In this document: positions 12,146-25,200 of the stretch, in pieces
Numbering within the stretch: the stretch's first letter is position 1
Layout of the letters: every line of letters begins with the position of its first letter
Assembly: GCA_013399305.1 (NCBI GenBank)
Contig: VXAI01000013.1
Coordinates: 2,843,833 to 2,907,832, forward strand
DNA: 64,000 bases
Direction: 5' to 3'
DNA from: Rostratula benghalensis
Lineage: Eukaryota > Chordata > Aves > Charadriiformes > Rostratulidae
Notes under the pieces: model-generated
The model's input: the letters and a program-made list of their open reading frames with translations, nothing else
Told to the model about the DNA's origin: nothing
Database searches by the model: none
Made by a program: the position numbers and the translations under genes

Positions 12146-15100
12146 CACTGCCCTGACAAGTTACTAATGCTTTCTTATGATCTCCACTTAATCTGTATTT
12201 AATAACCTGGAATCATAGGAAAGGAGCAGGGTCATAGAACGGGTGAATGTTGCAGAGATACTATCCTGAAATGTTTGAGGCAGATGCACTTAAAACCAAA
12301 AAAGAACACGCTAATCACAACCCTGCTAGTGTGGATCACAAAGTCATACTAAAATTTAGAACAACAAAGCACACTTTGCAATAATGTCTTATAAAAGCTT
12401 CAAGACTTTGGAGGCCACATGTCAGGGATGAGATACTCCACAAAGTCATAGAGAGAAATACACAACTGTGTGTTTCTGGGTTTTGTAACACCCATAAAAA
12501 TGGTGTTTCTCCCTCTTCTCCTTAAACAGAAAAAAATCTCAAATCTAAATAAACTTGGAACTTCCCCTGATTATAGCTCTTCCTGCTGAGAAATATTTTT
12601 AAATGTTGACTTTGGTTTTACTCTAGCCTTAGCTTGTTATGTTGTTGTGTAAGGATATAAGGTCATACAAATGATCCCTCAGGCCATGCAAGAAGCAGTG
12701 GTAGTCTTGGATGGCAACCCTGAGAGGCCACTGCATTCCTTCCTGGTGCCACAGTATCAGTTAAGGAACTGCTTCCATTAAGGACTTAATAATAAAAGAT
12801 CCCTGACTAGCTCTAATTATGTTACAGAAACACTCCAGCCACAGAAAAATTAGGAACATTTTCTTAGTACATATGGGTGAAATTTTTTTTTTTTTTTTGC
12901 AGCTGTATACTTGAAAATTTCCTGACTATCCGTATTTGTGTTAATATGGCATCTTAAAGTCTGAAATCTTGTAACAGAATCCCTGCGTACGTGCCTTTCC
13001 TCTCCTATCAAGACCAAAAAAAGCCAAAAACACCTTTCCCTGAAAGACCTAGCAGTGTAAGTACATAAAAAATTAAAAATTATTATAAATTTGGCATCTA
13101 CAAAAGCCCTATTGAAAATATCTATGCATTCTAGCTGAAACACTTGCAGTTTGATATAATTCATGTAGAAGCTAGTTATGAATAAATTTGGAAGTGCTAA
13201 GGAAGAATAAATCATGTAAAATATAAAATAAAAAATAATTACTTGAAAACTCATTACATAGTCTATTTCTCTTTTTACCGCTAACGCACAATTTTGGGGA
13301 TTTTAGGGAGTAAAAAAATGGAAAAAGCTACTAAACTATGGAATAATCATATAGTTTGGCTTTAGCATGTGTATCATCCATGTACTGTAGTTGCTAATGT
13401 TAGCATAGTCCAATTAAAGGAGGCAGAGGTCCAAAAAGAAGGGCTTCCAAAGATGCAGGATTCTAACAACTTTACAACAGCAGCATTGTTTCACCTCACT
13501 CTCCTGAACACGTTCTTGTCCCTAGAGGCAGCAATAATTCCTGGGCATGGCCTCAGCTTAATAAACCCATCAGCTTTCAGTACCTTCACATATTGCTTCA
13601 CCCTATGTCTCATATTTAATGATAGCCCTTACTCACTGAAAACCACCTCTGCCATATATTCACCTAAAAAGTGCATGTGTTCTTTTCTCCCTAAGTGCAA
13701 GAGAAAATAAACTACAAAGGCAGACTGAGTGGTAACAGGGATATGACCACGCTCTAAAAATTATTCTATCATACATAAATATAATATCTTGAAAATTAGG
13801 GGAAAAATTAAAAGAACACACACTACTGACCAAAACTAAGGATGAAGCATGATACTATAATGAGAATTGAAAAAATAAATTAAATTTAAAAAAAAAACCC
13901 AATAACCACAGATGGGAAAAATGTAAAGGTATTAAAATTTGAAAGATGATGGAAGAAACTGTCATTGCAGTTGGAAGGAAGAACCGCAGGTTAGGGAGAT
14001 GAGGAAGTGGGAAAAAGATCAAGGAAGTTTGCATATGTAGGGATGAAAGGGAAAAACAAAACTGGAGACAGTGCAATGTATTAATTGCAATAAATTCTAT
14101 TTCCTCAAAGTTTTTCCAAGAAAAGACAATGAATGCACATCTAGTACTGTACAATGTTGTTTATATGATTCATACTTTCTGAAAATATGTAGGCAAGTAA
14201 AGGCAACTCCCGGACAATCAGTTTTCCAGAAATGATTGAAATTTACCACACGTACTGAAAGTAAGTTGAAACACTTTCTTTCAAGAGAAAGAGCCAGAGA
14301 TAATTTGTAAACTAAAACTAAATCTCTCTTCATTTTTGTGTAGATATTTCCGGAAGGAGATTGTATGTCTCAGACAGTTTTCATGGTGAGTCCCATATTT
14401 TGCTGAAAGGGCAGGATACGCAACAGAGCAAGAAAGGCTTGGAAAAAAAAGTAACAGGCCTTTGGCTCTGTTACTGTTCCAAAGGAGTACGTTAAATGTA
14501 ACTTGAAAGACCACGTTTAGATCCCGCAAAGGAGAAAACAATGAATGAAAGCAGAGATAGTAGGGTTAGAAAAGGACTCAAGATTCCATCTACTTTACAC
14601 TTCTGCCTTAGGAAGAATGACCTTTATCTGAGAGATACTTGATTTGCATGTCCCAAGAGCTCTATAAGCTCTGCAGGGAACCTAATCCAGTGCTCAGCAT
14701 CTTTAGTTACTGTGACTTTCCAGCTTATTTGTGACCTCAGAAAATTCTGGCCTGGTGAAGTCCTACAATTGTGAAGGCAGGGTCAGGGCTGTGATATGTC
14801 CGTGACACATCTGAGACAATGTGAGTTTACCAGTTCCACAATCATTCCTACCCAAGTAGTTCAGAGCTGGTCTGGAACTTCCTCAGCAACACACTGCTGT
14901 TACGGGCATGTTTTCTCTTTTGTGTTTTTAAGATGGCAAGTAATTTCCCAGTTTCCAAAATACAGCCAATAAATGTTAACAAAATCAGACAAAAAGTTTT
15001 ACAAGGAAATATCTTTTCCTGAAAGCATCAAAACTACTATGAAAACATCTGTGCCAGAGTTGATGCACAAAACCTAGGGATCTTTTGTGGGGATTATGGT

Positions 15101-16034
15101 AACACAACACATAGAACTTTAGATGTGGGTCGCTGGTTTAACAGCCTGGCAGCCACAGCATGATGCATGGCAATCCATGGCTCCCACAAAACAAATTATT
15201 TTCAGTCAGAGATAGAAGGAAACTCCTTTCTTAGGTCCAAATTACCTATCTGTCTGGAGTGAGACCTAGCTTCTTAATGCTGAGCCAAAAAGCCAGGAAA
15301 GTATCCAAAGCTATCCTTAGAAAGTAGTCCTTTAAAACTGCTTTTTGGTTTTCCTTCTCGGTTTTGATCATCCGTGGTTCTCTCCCACGCACAGGCATTC
15401 TGGCAAGAGAGGAAGAGCAGGATACATAAACAAACATGACAAACAAACAGGTACAGCATTGCCAGCTCAAGCAAATGTACAAATCAAGCTAATCCTAGAC
15501 CTTACTGCACGAATTCCAGCTAGGTCACACCATATGGTCTTGTTAAAGTTATTACCGTTCCTAAAAAGTTTGTCCTGCCTAGATTTGATCAAAGTACAAG
15601 TAGCTTTCCAACTGCAAAGCAGTCAGACAGCAATATTCTGCAGCTGTGGAAAGCACCCACTCCCAAATCTCAATATTGACCACTAAGCTTTGGGTCCAAA
15701 TGGAGCTGAAGGATAAATTCCCTCCATAAGATCAGGGCTGAGAGAGATTTGTGAGCTAAAATTCGCTGTCAATAATGTAGGTCAGCTGCTCCTACCTCCT
15801 GCTGTGCTTGCTTATATAGAGTCTTTTAAATATCTACCTCCTACTACTGGTGCTGATTTCACACACTTATGTTGATGTCTTCTGGTGGTGAAGCTTATAG
15901 CTCTGCCTTGCATTTCAGTTTCAGGTCACCTTGTCAGGTCCAGTTCCAACATGTGTTAATTTTGTGTCCCCGACTGTCTGCAGGGCCTCAGCTCTTCCTA
16001 CTCCAGTAGCTTACCTCTTTCCAGACCTTCTAAC
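12146..16034. other. No firm gene; one doubtful exon at 15.25-15.40 kb
   Basis: AT-rich DNA with a T16 run at 12,883. The only coding-like signal is a possible minus-strand exon at about 15,250-15,402, described under findings. No polyadenylation signal could be assigned with confidence for the gene to the right. Confidence 0.4.
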
Positions 16035-16233
16035 CTAAAAGGTTTCCAGAGTTCTTGAGGAAGGAAAGAAGTGAGAGATAAAAACACAAGAGCTACCATA
16101 GCTCTTTTTGCAAATTCTGAATTGTAGGACTTTCTCCATCTTGTCCTCTCCTGAAAGAAGTAGTGATACGTGCTCCAGGAACACTGGAAAGTTTTTTAAG
16201 TCCCTGCTTGTTCCTGTCACTGGTGGTTTTCTT
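16035..16233 (-). CDS. Unknown gene, possible terminal exon
   Basis: The acceptor is excellent (CTGTTTCTTCACCCTCTCAG). Two frames are open. The one that joins to 16,781-16,835 (phase 2 in) gives [16 protein letters not shown], then [18 protein letters not shown] and ends at a stop at 16,035-16,037. The phase-0 frame gives [17 protein letters not shown] and stops at 16,093-16,095; it would need a different upstream exon. I prefer the first on phase grounds, at modest confidence. Confidence 0.45.
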
Positions 16234-19200
16234 CTGAGAGGGTGAAGAAACAGGATGGCAACCAACCAGTGACATAGGACACAGCAAGAAAGAGGGAAGG
16301 TGTCTCATGTCATTGCCAAGCTATTTTTGACCCTAAGAGTAAATGTAAAACCGAGTCTGAGAGATAAGTCACCTGAACTTGCTGAACTGTAGTTCTCCTG
16401 AGTACCAGCCAGAGAAAGGAGGCAGATATCTATGCAAATGGGTTAATACCTCTCTAATGCAGTGACTCAACATGATTGAGCCCCTGCTTTGACTAATGAG
16501 CACTTAACATTTAATTACAGTATTCAAAACACTTAATTAAAAAAACCCCATAATTAAGACACATCATACAAGAAGGTCAGCACTATTTTGTACTCATGAA
16601 AATTGGAGAAAGGAAATGACTTGAATAGGGCCACACAAGTGAGTCAATGACAGGCAGGGGTGCAATACCCAGGCTTTCTATCAAGGGCATGCTCTGGTGG
16701 ATTGCAGTGCATCTCAGCAAGTATTAACTGGTTTATATTTTTATGCATCTCCTCCAGTCACCAGCTATGTTGGTACCTACAAAAAAATCATCATCCTGCA
16801 CTGAGACTTCACACTGTACCTTTCTCCTACACACTCTGAGGAAGCCAGGCCTGTGATCAGTCTCTTTAGACATTTTCCATGTCAAAAATGAGCTTCTCAA
16901 ACAGATTTTAGAGAACAACTGAATTATCTCACCTAGATTATCATGTCCGTTTTTACAGGTTTGGGATCACTTCTAAAATATTAATTTCTTACCTTAATAA
17001 TGAACAAAGAATGCCAATTTATGTTAGTTCAGCTAGTGGCCTAAGGGCTGTATTACCACTGCTTTTGCAGTGTGTATTATTCAGCAAGAATGCACTGATC
17101 CATAGCATAAATATCCAGGAAGGAACTATGAATAGCATGAACAGGCAGCAGCTATACCACGGATCAGCTGCCAATAACCTTTACAATTGCAGGGAAATCC
17201 CAGATTCAGTTTAGGGTTTCCTTCTTTACCCACGGACTTTGGAAATATTACTACATTTAATGGCAGACAATACAAATACTATTTCATAGCTTTCTGAAGA
17301 GGGTTTTTTTTTAATGTAGTGCGCTTGATCCTAACCAGCTGTTGAGTCAAATTTGGCATATGCCTGTTTCTTTGTGTACAGCCTGCAAACAATGTGGATT
17401 GTAAAATGAGTAGGGCACAAACACAATTTCAACTGCAGGCTGGGATTCCCCTATGCTTTTACAGCGAAACTTGGTTGATAACTGTGTTTGCTATTGGGTG
17501 AGGCACAGAGACCAAACCCATTGTATTTAACCTTTGAATACCAGAATATCATGCGAGCTCTAATGCCAAGCAATTGAAATAATGAAGGAGAAATAAATCA
17601 TAACACATAATAAAAGCTTGGTTGTTCTTGTGCCGTCACTCAGCCCACAATTGTATATTTTCATGCTGTTCAAATTTGCATGTAATACTTGCATAAACAT
17701 CCAACGTTCTCTCAGTCTTTCCCTTCCTGTACTGAACAGAAGCATGGTTTGTGGTATACTAATGAAACCAGGATACTGCCTTATGCAAGGCACTGCAATG
17801 ATGTCTTGCTGCATACTCATGGTAAACTAAGAATGACTCATAAAGCTGTAGTAAGATCCAAAATCTAAACAGTTCAGTGTGAAGGGTTTTTAAGTTATGT
17901 AGCTCAAAACAGTTATGTCACTATTTCCCTCTTAAGGTATAACCAAGGAGGTGAAAAATGCTTACTGCTTACATTCAAGGGACATAGCCACCTTAAAATC
18001 TAATCCACTGGTCAAACTCACACCTTATAAAACCTACTCAAAACCATCTGACAGTACACACAGTTTGAAAATTGCAGAAAAATGCAAATTAACTGCATTC
18101 ATTCCCCAATTGCTTTATCAAGAACCACATAACCTCAGTGTTGACTCTGCAGAAAAACTTCACAAAGAAAAAAAATACTTTTCCATAATATTCCCTTGTA
18201 GCAATAGCAGCTACAGAAAACTTCCAGTAGTTTTAAAATTAGAATATCTCATTATCACATTAAGCAAACTGCTAGAAAAAGAGGCATTGATTCTCTGCTT
18301 TGTTGTCTGATAGGGTATACATATATATTGTAGTACACATGTATTGCACACAGACAAAGGCAAATTGTAATCCCTCATTAGTGCCCCTATAAAGACCATT
18401 AAGTTATAAATTATGGAGAAGATAAAATGCTCCCTTTTAAAGTAATTTAGGTAGGAATGGGATTGAGGACACAAATTACGTTATGTCAGGAAATTGAAGT
18501 TACTTCCATTGGAAAATGAAGAAGGAGTTTTCTCTAACAACTAAGTCATAAGACTCTAAAGTTGATGTAGCTAAAATGCTTTGCACTACATTGAAAATGC
18601 TAGGCTGGCAGTAATTTGTCCTGTTGAGATCATTATTGTTCCCAGTCAGAAAACATTTTTGTCCTAAAAAGTCATTAATGCATTCAAGATTCTACTGAAT
18701 ACAACTAGCAGAAACAGTACACAGAGAACATGAACTGAATCCTATCACTAACATCACAAGTGATGGATTGACCTCATTATACTGGAAACAATCTATTTCC
18801 CCTGTAAATTTTAAAAAATATACCTTTCTTAGTTATCCAGCCTTCAGTACTGGGAAAGTTTTAAGACAAACTCTTAAAGCAAAGAAAGGGATCCAGCCTA
18901 CTAAATGTCAGGCTTGTGTCTGTAACTTAGGCATCTAGTGAATCAGTCTTCTTATATACCTACCTAAAATAAGACAGAGAAAGGTACTCTTTTAGGTTGC
19001 CAGAAGTAAATCCTATCCCCTACACTGAATCCCACTAAAAAAAAAAGTTGATATCGCTCTTGACATGCTTAGTCATACACTCTTTAGGGGGATAAATTAG
19101 AATGCTAAATCATTTATATTTTAAACTCTCACTGCAGCAGACAAAGGATCATAAATTATTTAAAATACATGTGTGCATTCGTAAACTTAAGTACATAAAA

Positions 19201-22200
19201 AAACTTGAGAAGTGATCAGGTACATGCAGAGATTAATCTCTCATGACTATAGTTTAGTATTTTAAAAACATAATCTAAGTGGATAGAGACTATAGAATTT
19301 GAATGCAGGAGTATTAAAAAACCTTAATACATAGGGTGGGGGGGTTTTCCCTCAATCTGATATTTTATAAGCATCTTCATTCCTGGAATTTTCTAGGATA
19401 CACATAGAAAATATAAAAGAAATTGCTGTTACAGGTACTAACTTAATATCTAGGCAGTACCGTGACATTTAGACAATCTTTAGTATGTCCTAGACACTGG
19501 CTTCTTCAAGCAGAACTCTGTACAGTCAAAGTCTTTCACGCCATCAATTCCACTTCTCTGTAGTAAGTACACAGTTATCATCCTCTACTAAGACTAAAAG
19601 TCAGATTCCCTACTATTTTATCCTTTTTTAATTTATCTTTCAATTCGCTGCTCTTAGTTTCAGAATGCCGATAGTAGCAGAATTATCTCCATACTGCCCC
19701 TTTGTGGGGATATGTGGAAACATACAAAAGTGAAAGCTATTAATGAGATGGTACGGTTCACACTCCACTTTCATGCACATACATAAGACATTAAATTTAA
19801 TACTGTTCTTACGTCCATCCCATAAAATGAAAAAAGCTTTCTCAAGCTTAATTCTCTTATTCACAGGAAAAGTCAGTGTTTCATATATTCCTAACAATAT
19901 TAGCAATTTCTGAAACCTCCTGTACCTCCTTCCCCCATCTCTCTGGCACCACTGCAGTTGTAAAATTGACTCTCACAAGTAACTAACATGAGCTACATAA
20001 TTTCTTTCAAATACTAAAGACAGATTTTAAAAGGTATTAACAAGAGCAGTTGGAAATCATGTAAAATGCATTTTCTTACTCCCTAAGAGTCATCTTTGTC
20101 ACTTTGAATACTTAATTCAGAATGACAGGAGTACAAAGTGAATATTCAGGACAGCTGAAATATTTTCCCATTTTTACTTTCTTGCTTTTCTTACAATTAT
20201 TTTGGCAGTATACAACTACTATATCAATAAGTAGCAAATAGAAACAAGTAAGAGATTACCTGAGAACATGAAAGTCCACATTCTTCAATCCTGGGAATAA
20301 TCTGACAATCAGAATTCCAAAAAAGAATCATTAGAAGAATCTGAACATGAACACTTACCATCCTAAATTGAAAAAAAAAAAAAAAGCAAAACCTCAGAAG
20401 AAACTTTCTACTCTGACAATTCTCTCTCTCATGCCAAAACTTTAATATGAATTTTAGTCCCTCCCACAGCACCTCTGAGCTCCTCCCTCTAAAACTTTCC
20501 AAAGATAGAAAATTGCTAGTTGTGGGAAATATAAAGCATGTTCAACTCATTTCATATGTTCCATAGGGAAAAATGGGAAATCTGAATTTCTGACAATCAC
20601 AGTAAAAGCCTTTTCCTTCTGGATATCATGTCAGCACTAGATCAGTTTTAGCAAATTTCTTTTCCATAAATTCTGTGCGTAAATGGGAATTCTGTTTATA
20701 GAGTGATGTACCAGGCAAGTTCACTGGAATCCAAATGCATTCTCACATCTTCTTATTTTCCTGGTAGTCTGTTGCACTGAATAAAAAGAGAAACCGCTTT
20801 GCTGAGGTGGGTATTCTTGAAAGACTCTTTCTTTGCTTTTCATCAGCAGGAAACCCAGATTGCTTTACCCTAGAAATCTCTGCCTTGAAGTTACTTCACT
20901 TATTATTTAATTGTATCATCAGAAGCCTCTTGTGCTACAGCCTATCTCCAGTTTTTGGACTTCAACCCACTCAGGAACACGCTGGGGTTTGCCAGAGCAG
21001 CTCAGCAGCACCAGCTCTGAGAGCAGGCTACGGGTGAGTCACAGCACCCTGGTACCCGCCAGCACAACAAACTGCCCAGGAACGCCTGCCCGGGTGCTAC
21101 CTTGCTTAGTCGTGCTACCCATCACGAGGAACAAGTATTCCAAAAAAGACATCCTCTGGTTCACCTGGAAGCTAGAGATGGTGTGTTACACCCATAGGTG
21201 GAACAGGGAGCTATCCCTCCATGAAGAGGGCTTGCTCACAACTAAGAGGGACGTCTTTCAGTAGGACAGCACCATAGCCCAAGTCCTCAGTGCTCTTGCA
21301 ATACCTTTTACATCAGTTACAGAAGGGAATACACAATTAACACCATCTGCTAGGGTCTGGCTTTACCAATACTTTTTTTAATAAACAGGTAAAAGGCAGT
21401 ATCGACTCTACCAATGCATCTACTACACTTGTATTTTAAATACTTTCACCAGAGTCCAGTTTGTCAATTTTCCAAATAAGACTTTGCTTTTGGAAGATAA
21501 AAAGGTACATCAGTACCAGTACTGAACAAACTGTTATTCAATTATTTTGGTTAAAAACTAACATGTAAATTTTGTCATCTATACATAAAAACACACCAGA
21601 TCAAAGGTCTACCCAGTCCACTCTCCTATGCCTAAAAGGATCACTAGCAGATGCTTATGAAAAATCCTGAAGAAGTTAACTATGCTCCTTCTGTGGATTA
21701 TTTTAACCTATATGCCACCAAGTTCCAATGATCTGTATCTTATGGATATCCGAAACTGAAAACCATGTAGACATCACTGTTTTCAATAGCTGTTTCTCGA
21801 CCTTTCTGAGATGAATTTGTACAACTCTTTGCACCTATTTGTCCTTTTGGTTTTCAGAACTTCTTGTGGCACTGAATTACACAATTTAACCATGTTTATT
21901 TGCTTTGATTTTAAGTCTACTTCCAAATAGTTCAGTTGTGTTCCCCCTTGGTCACGCTTTAGAAAAAACAGAGAATATTCATTCTCATTGCACCTTTGCC
22001 AAAACAGTCACAACTGTACTGATTGCTAGCACATCACCCCTAATTTTTTTGAGATGAAGAATATACCTCTTCATTTTTAATACACCCTTCTGTAAGATAG
22101 GAGGTGCCACACACAATAGTCAAGATTGAGCAGAACAAGGATCTTTTACACAACAGCACAGTGATGTTGACAGAATGATTAGAAGCACGATGTCCCTCTA

Positions 22201-25200
22201 CCAAAATGCTATTTTGACTCTCCTTAGTGTATCATTTACCAGTAAGTCCACTGTGAGCAAGCCAGTTCAGCACACAGTTAGTAGTTTTGCAACTTCAATT
22301 TCAACTGCAACTTATGGTACCCTGTAGAATACTCTTTGATTACCATCTCAGGTATTAGTCTTATTCTTTTGGATTATTGGTTTTAAACTTAGATCTGAGA
22401 CAATTCCTCCAACTCACTCCTCAGCAAGGTCCCCTGTAATGAACTCCACTGCAAGCAAGCACACTTCATTCTCTATTGGGTCATTAGAATCCTCAAGCAA
22501 AAGGTATCCGAGCAGGAGCTGGGGGCACAGTGGGAAGAGTGGGGAGAAAGGGGAGAGTCCTTTCACATCTCCATTACTAGTCAGCTCCATTGACCTCTTA
22601 GGAGGCTTCCTTCTCACCTTTGGTTACAAAAGGGTGGTATTGACCTTTCTTAAAAATAGTGTGGTGGGAGCTGCAAAAAGATGTTTTCTTACAGGTGGCA
22701 TTTTGGGGGCTATCTTATATATGTACTGTTCCTACTTTTCCCTACATTACTTTTAAAGAAGCTCCTTGTGCCTGGAAAGCTTCTACCATTTCAACTGCTC
22801 CTTTTAATTTCCTTTGGGAGACTTAACTCATTTTATATAGTTCCTTTTTTACTTGCACATTATCATAGCATATTTTTCAGACACTGAACTTGAGCCACTG
22901 TTGTAAAGCAGCTTTTTGAGAGGCTGCTTAGAAAGGGATTAAGGGTTCTTTCTCTTCCTATGGGGTCTCCCATTACTTGCCCCAAGCAAGTCATTTGTAG
23001 TGTTTACAAATGTAGTTTCTGCATCAAGCCCTAAGGTACCACTCCTCCAGTTCCCATACAAATGGCTGATGTCACTCACTCACTAAGTTTCGTTCTCTCT
23101 TACCATTTCTGGTATTTCTTAGTACACCTCTGTAAAGTTCCAAATAAAGTGGGTAACAGCACTGTTATAACAGTATATTCCTTCTACACTGGAGCAGTGT
23201 TTTCAGTCCAGACAGTTTCTGTAATACCCATTGCTAAGTTGAGGAGGCAACCACCTTATTGTTACTTACATTACTTGACAGTAAGCTTTTTTAAAATTGT
23301 GTCTAAACGAGCACAATCTACATTACCATTCCTACATAATTTATATCCTGGAATTGCAGTGTTCACCCATGGGTTTTATGACATCCGGTTACAGAACACC
23401 CATTAGGCTAATATTCTCATGAAAACTTGGGCAGTGTAATAGATGCATGCCATGTTCTTTGAAAACTAAAATTTATGTACAAGTGTCTGGTCTTACAGCC
23501 AGGAAGCCAACTGTATCCTGGGCTGCATCAAAAGAAGTATGGCCAGCAGGTCAAGGGAGGTGATTCTGCCCCTCTGATCTCCGCTGGTGAAATTTACCTG
23601 GAGTACTGCATCCAGCTCTGGAGCCCCCAACATAAGGAGGACATGAACCTGTTGGAGTGAGTCCAGAGGAGGGCCACAAAAATGATCAAAGGTCTGAAGC
23701 ACCTCTCCTATGAAGACAGGCTGAGAGAGTTAGGATTGTTCAGTCTGGAGAAAAGGTGGCTCCAGGGAGACCTCATAGCAGCCTTCCAGTATCTTTTACT
23801 ACTACTTTTAGGGCATATGGGAAAGACAAAGTCATGTAGTGATAGGACAAGGGTAATGCCTTTAAACTGAAAGAGGGGAGATTTAGATTAGGTATCAGGA
23901 AGAAATTTTTCACTATGAGAGTGGTGAGACACTGGAAGAGGTTGCACAGAGAAGTTCTGGATGCTCCATCCCTAGAAGTGTTCAAGACCAGGCTGGATGG
24001 GGCTTTGAGCAACCTGGTCCCAGTGGGAGGTGTCCCTGCCCATGGCAGGGGCTTGGACCTAGATGACCTTTAAGGTTCCCTTCCAACCTAAACCATTCTA
24101 TGATTCTATGATCTATGCATGTGAAATTTATATGGGCACTAGCTCTTAGGCTCCCTGCTCAAATGGGGCTCTAAGTCTTGACAATATTTCTTGAAAATAA
24201 TTTCTTGGTAACAGATTTCTTTTATTTCTTATTCCTCACTACACCTTACCTGCAGTTTAATCAACATCTCTCGCGTTTAACATTTTTATTACTTCATCCC
24301 TGAAGAACAGATAATAGCAAATTATATACTGTCCTGCTTCTACCAACCTTCCCTCCACCTTAATAATAAATACTTTAAAAAAAACCCCTTAATGGGAAGT
24401 ACCTGCATTCGCACTTTGGTAACATAAGACGCTTTGCAACCTAAAGCATTATTAGAGCACAGAGAATTGCATTAGGTTGAGCATAGAGAAAAGCCAAAGT
24501 CTAAACATTTCTCAGCCCAAGAAGCTTTGAGTCCAAATCTTGCACATTTCAGCCTGGTTGCTCAGGTGTTTGGGTTTTTTAATAAAATGCAAAGGTAGAC
24601 CCTAGAGTACAGAGCAAAAGCCAGTACTTCCCGTTCTCCATTTTCTCTTGACTCCAGTGTGATCTCTGGACCATCAGCCCAGGTCCCTATTTAATTTCTT
24701 TCTGACTTCACAAATTTTGCTTGCTTGGCTGCACATTTGGGCCACTTCAAGAGAGACCAAGAATGTAACTCCACTGTTGCTCAAGTGTGTTCAAGGAGCA
24801 TTATGTGGAAATAAAAGTTAGGACAGGTGTATCGCCAGACAGACCTAAGCAACTGACAGTGATTTTGTGACTTCTTGTGTAGGAATTTAGGCACAGATTT
24901 CTACCTTGGCTACATATTTACTGCCTTTGTTGAGACGAATGTATCAATGACTAGGCTGGAAGGCATGACCCTGTTACATCCATACTGGAGAAGTCCCAGC
25001 CTTCTTTGGAGCACAATAGCCATATTCACACTACATTTTGCAAGAGTATCCTGTGGCACAGCACTACATACTTTCATGTCTCACCAGCACAGGCAGACAT
25101 ATCTTATTACTATTATCCCAGCTGTCTCAAGATGAAGGGGCATGCCCAGCACAATCCCACAGATCCTCTTTTAACTTAGTGTGCAGTTGCACTGCCTGCA

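Noticed and set aside
20807..21264. Overlapping plus-strand frames of 76 and 117 codons
   Set aside because: No splice support or motif; a slightly GC-richer stretch inside the intron of the minus-strand gene.
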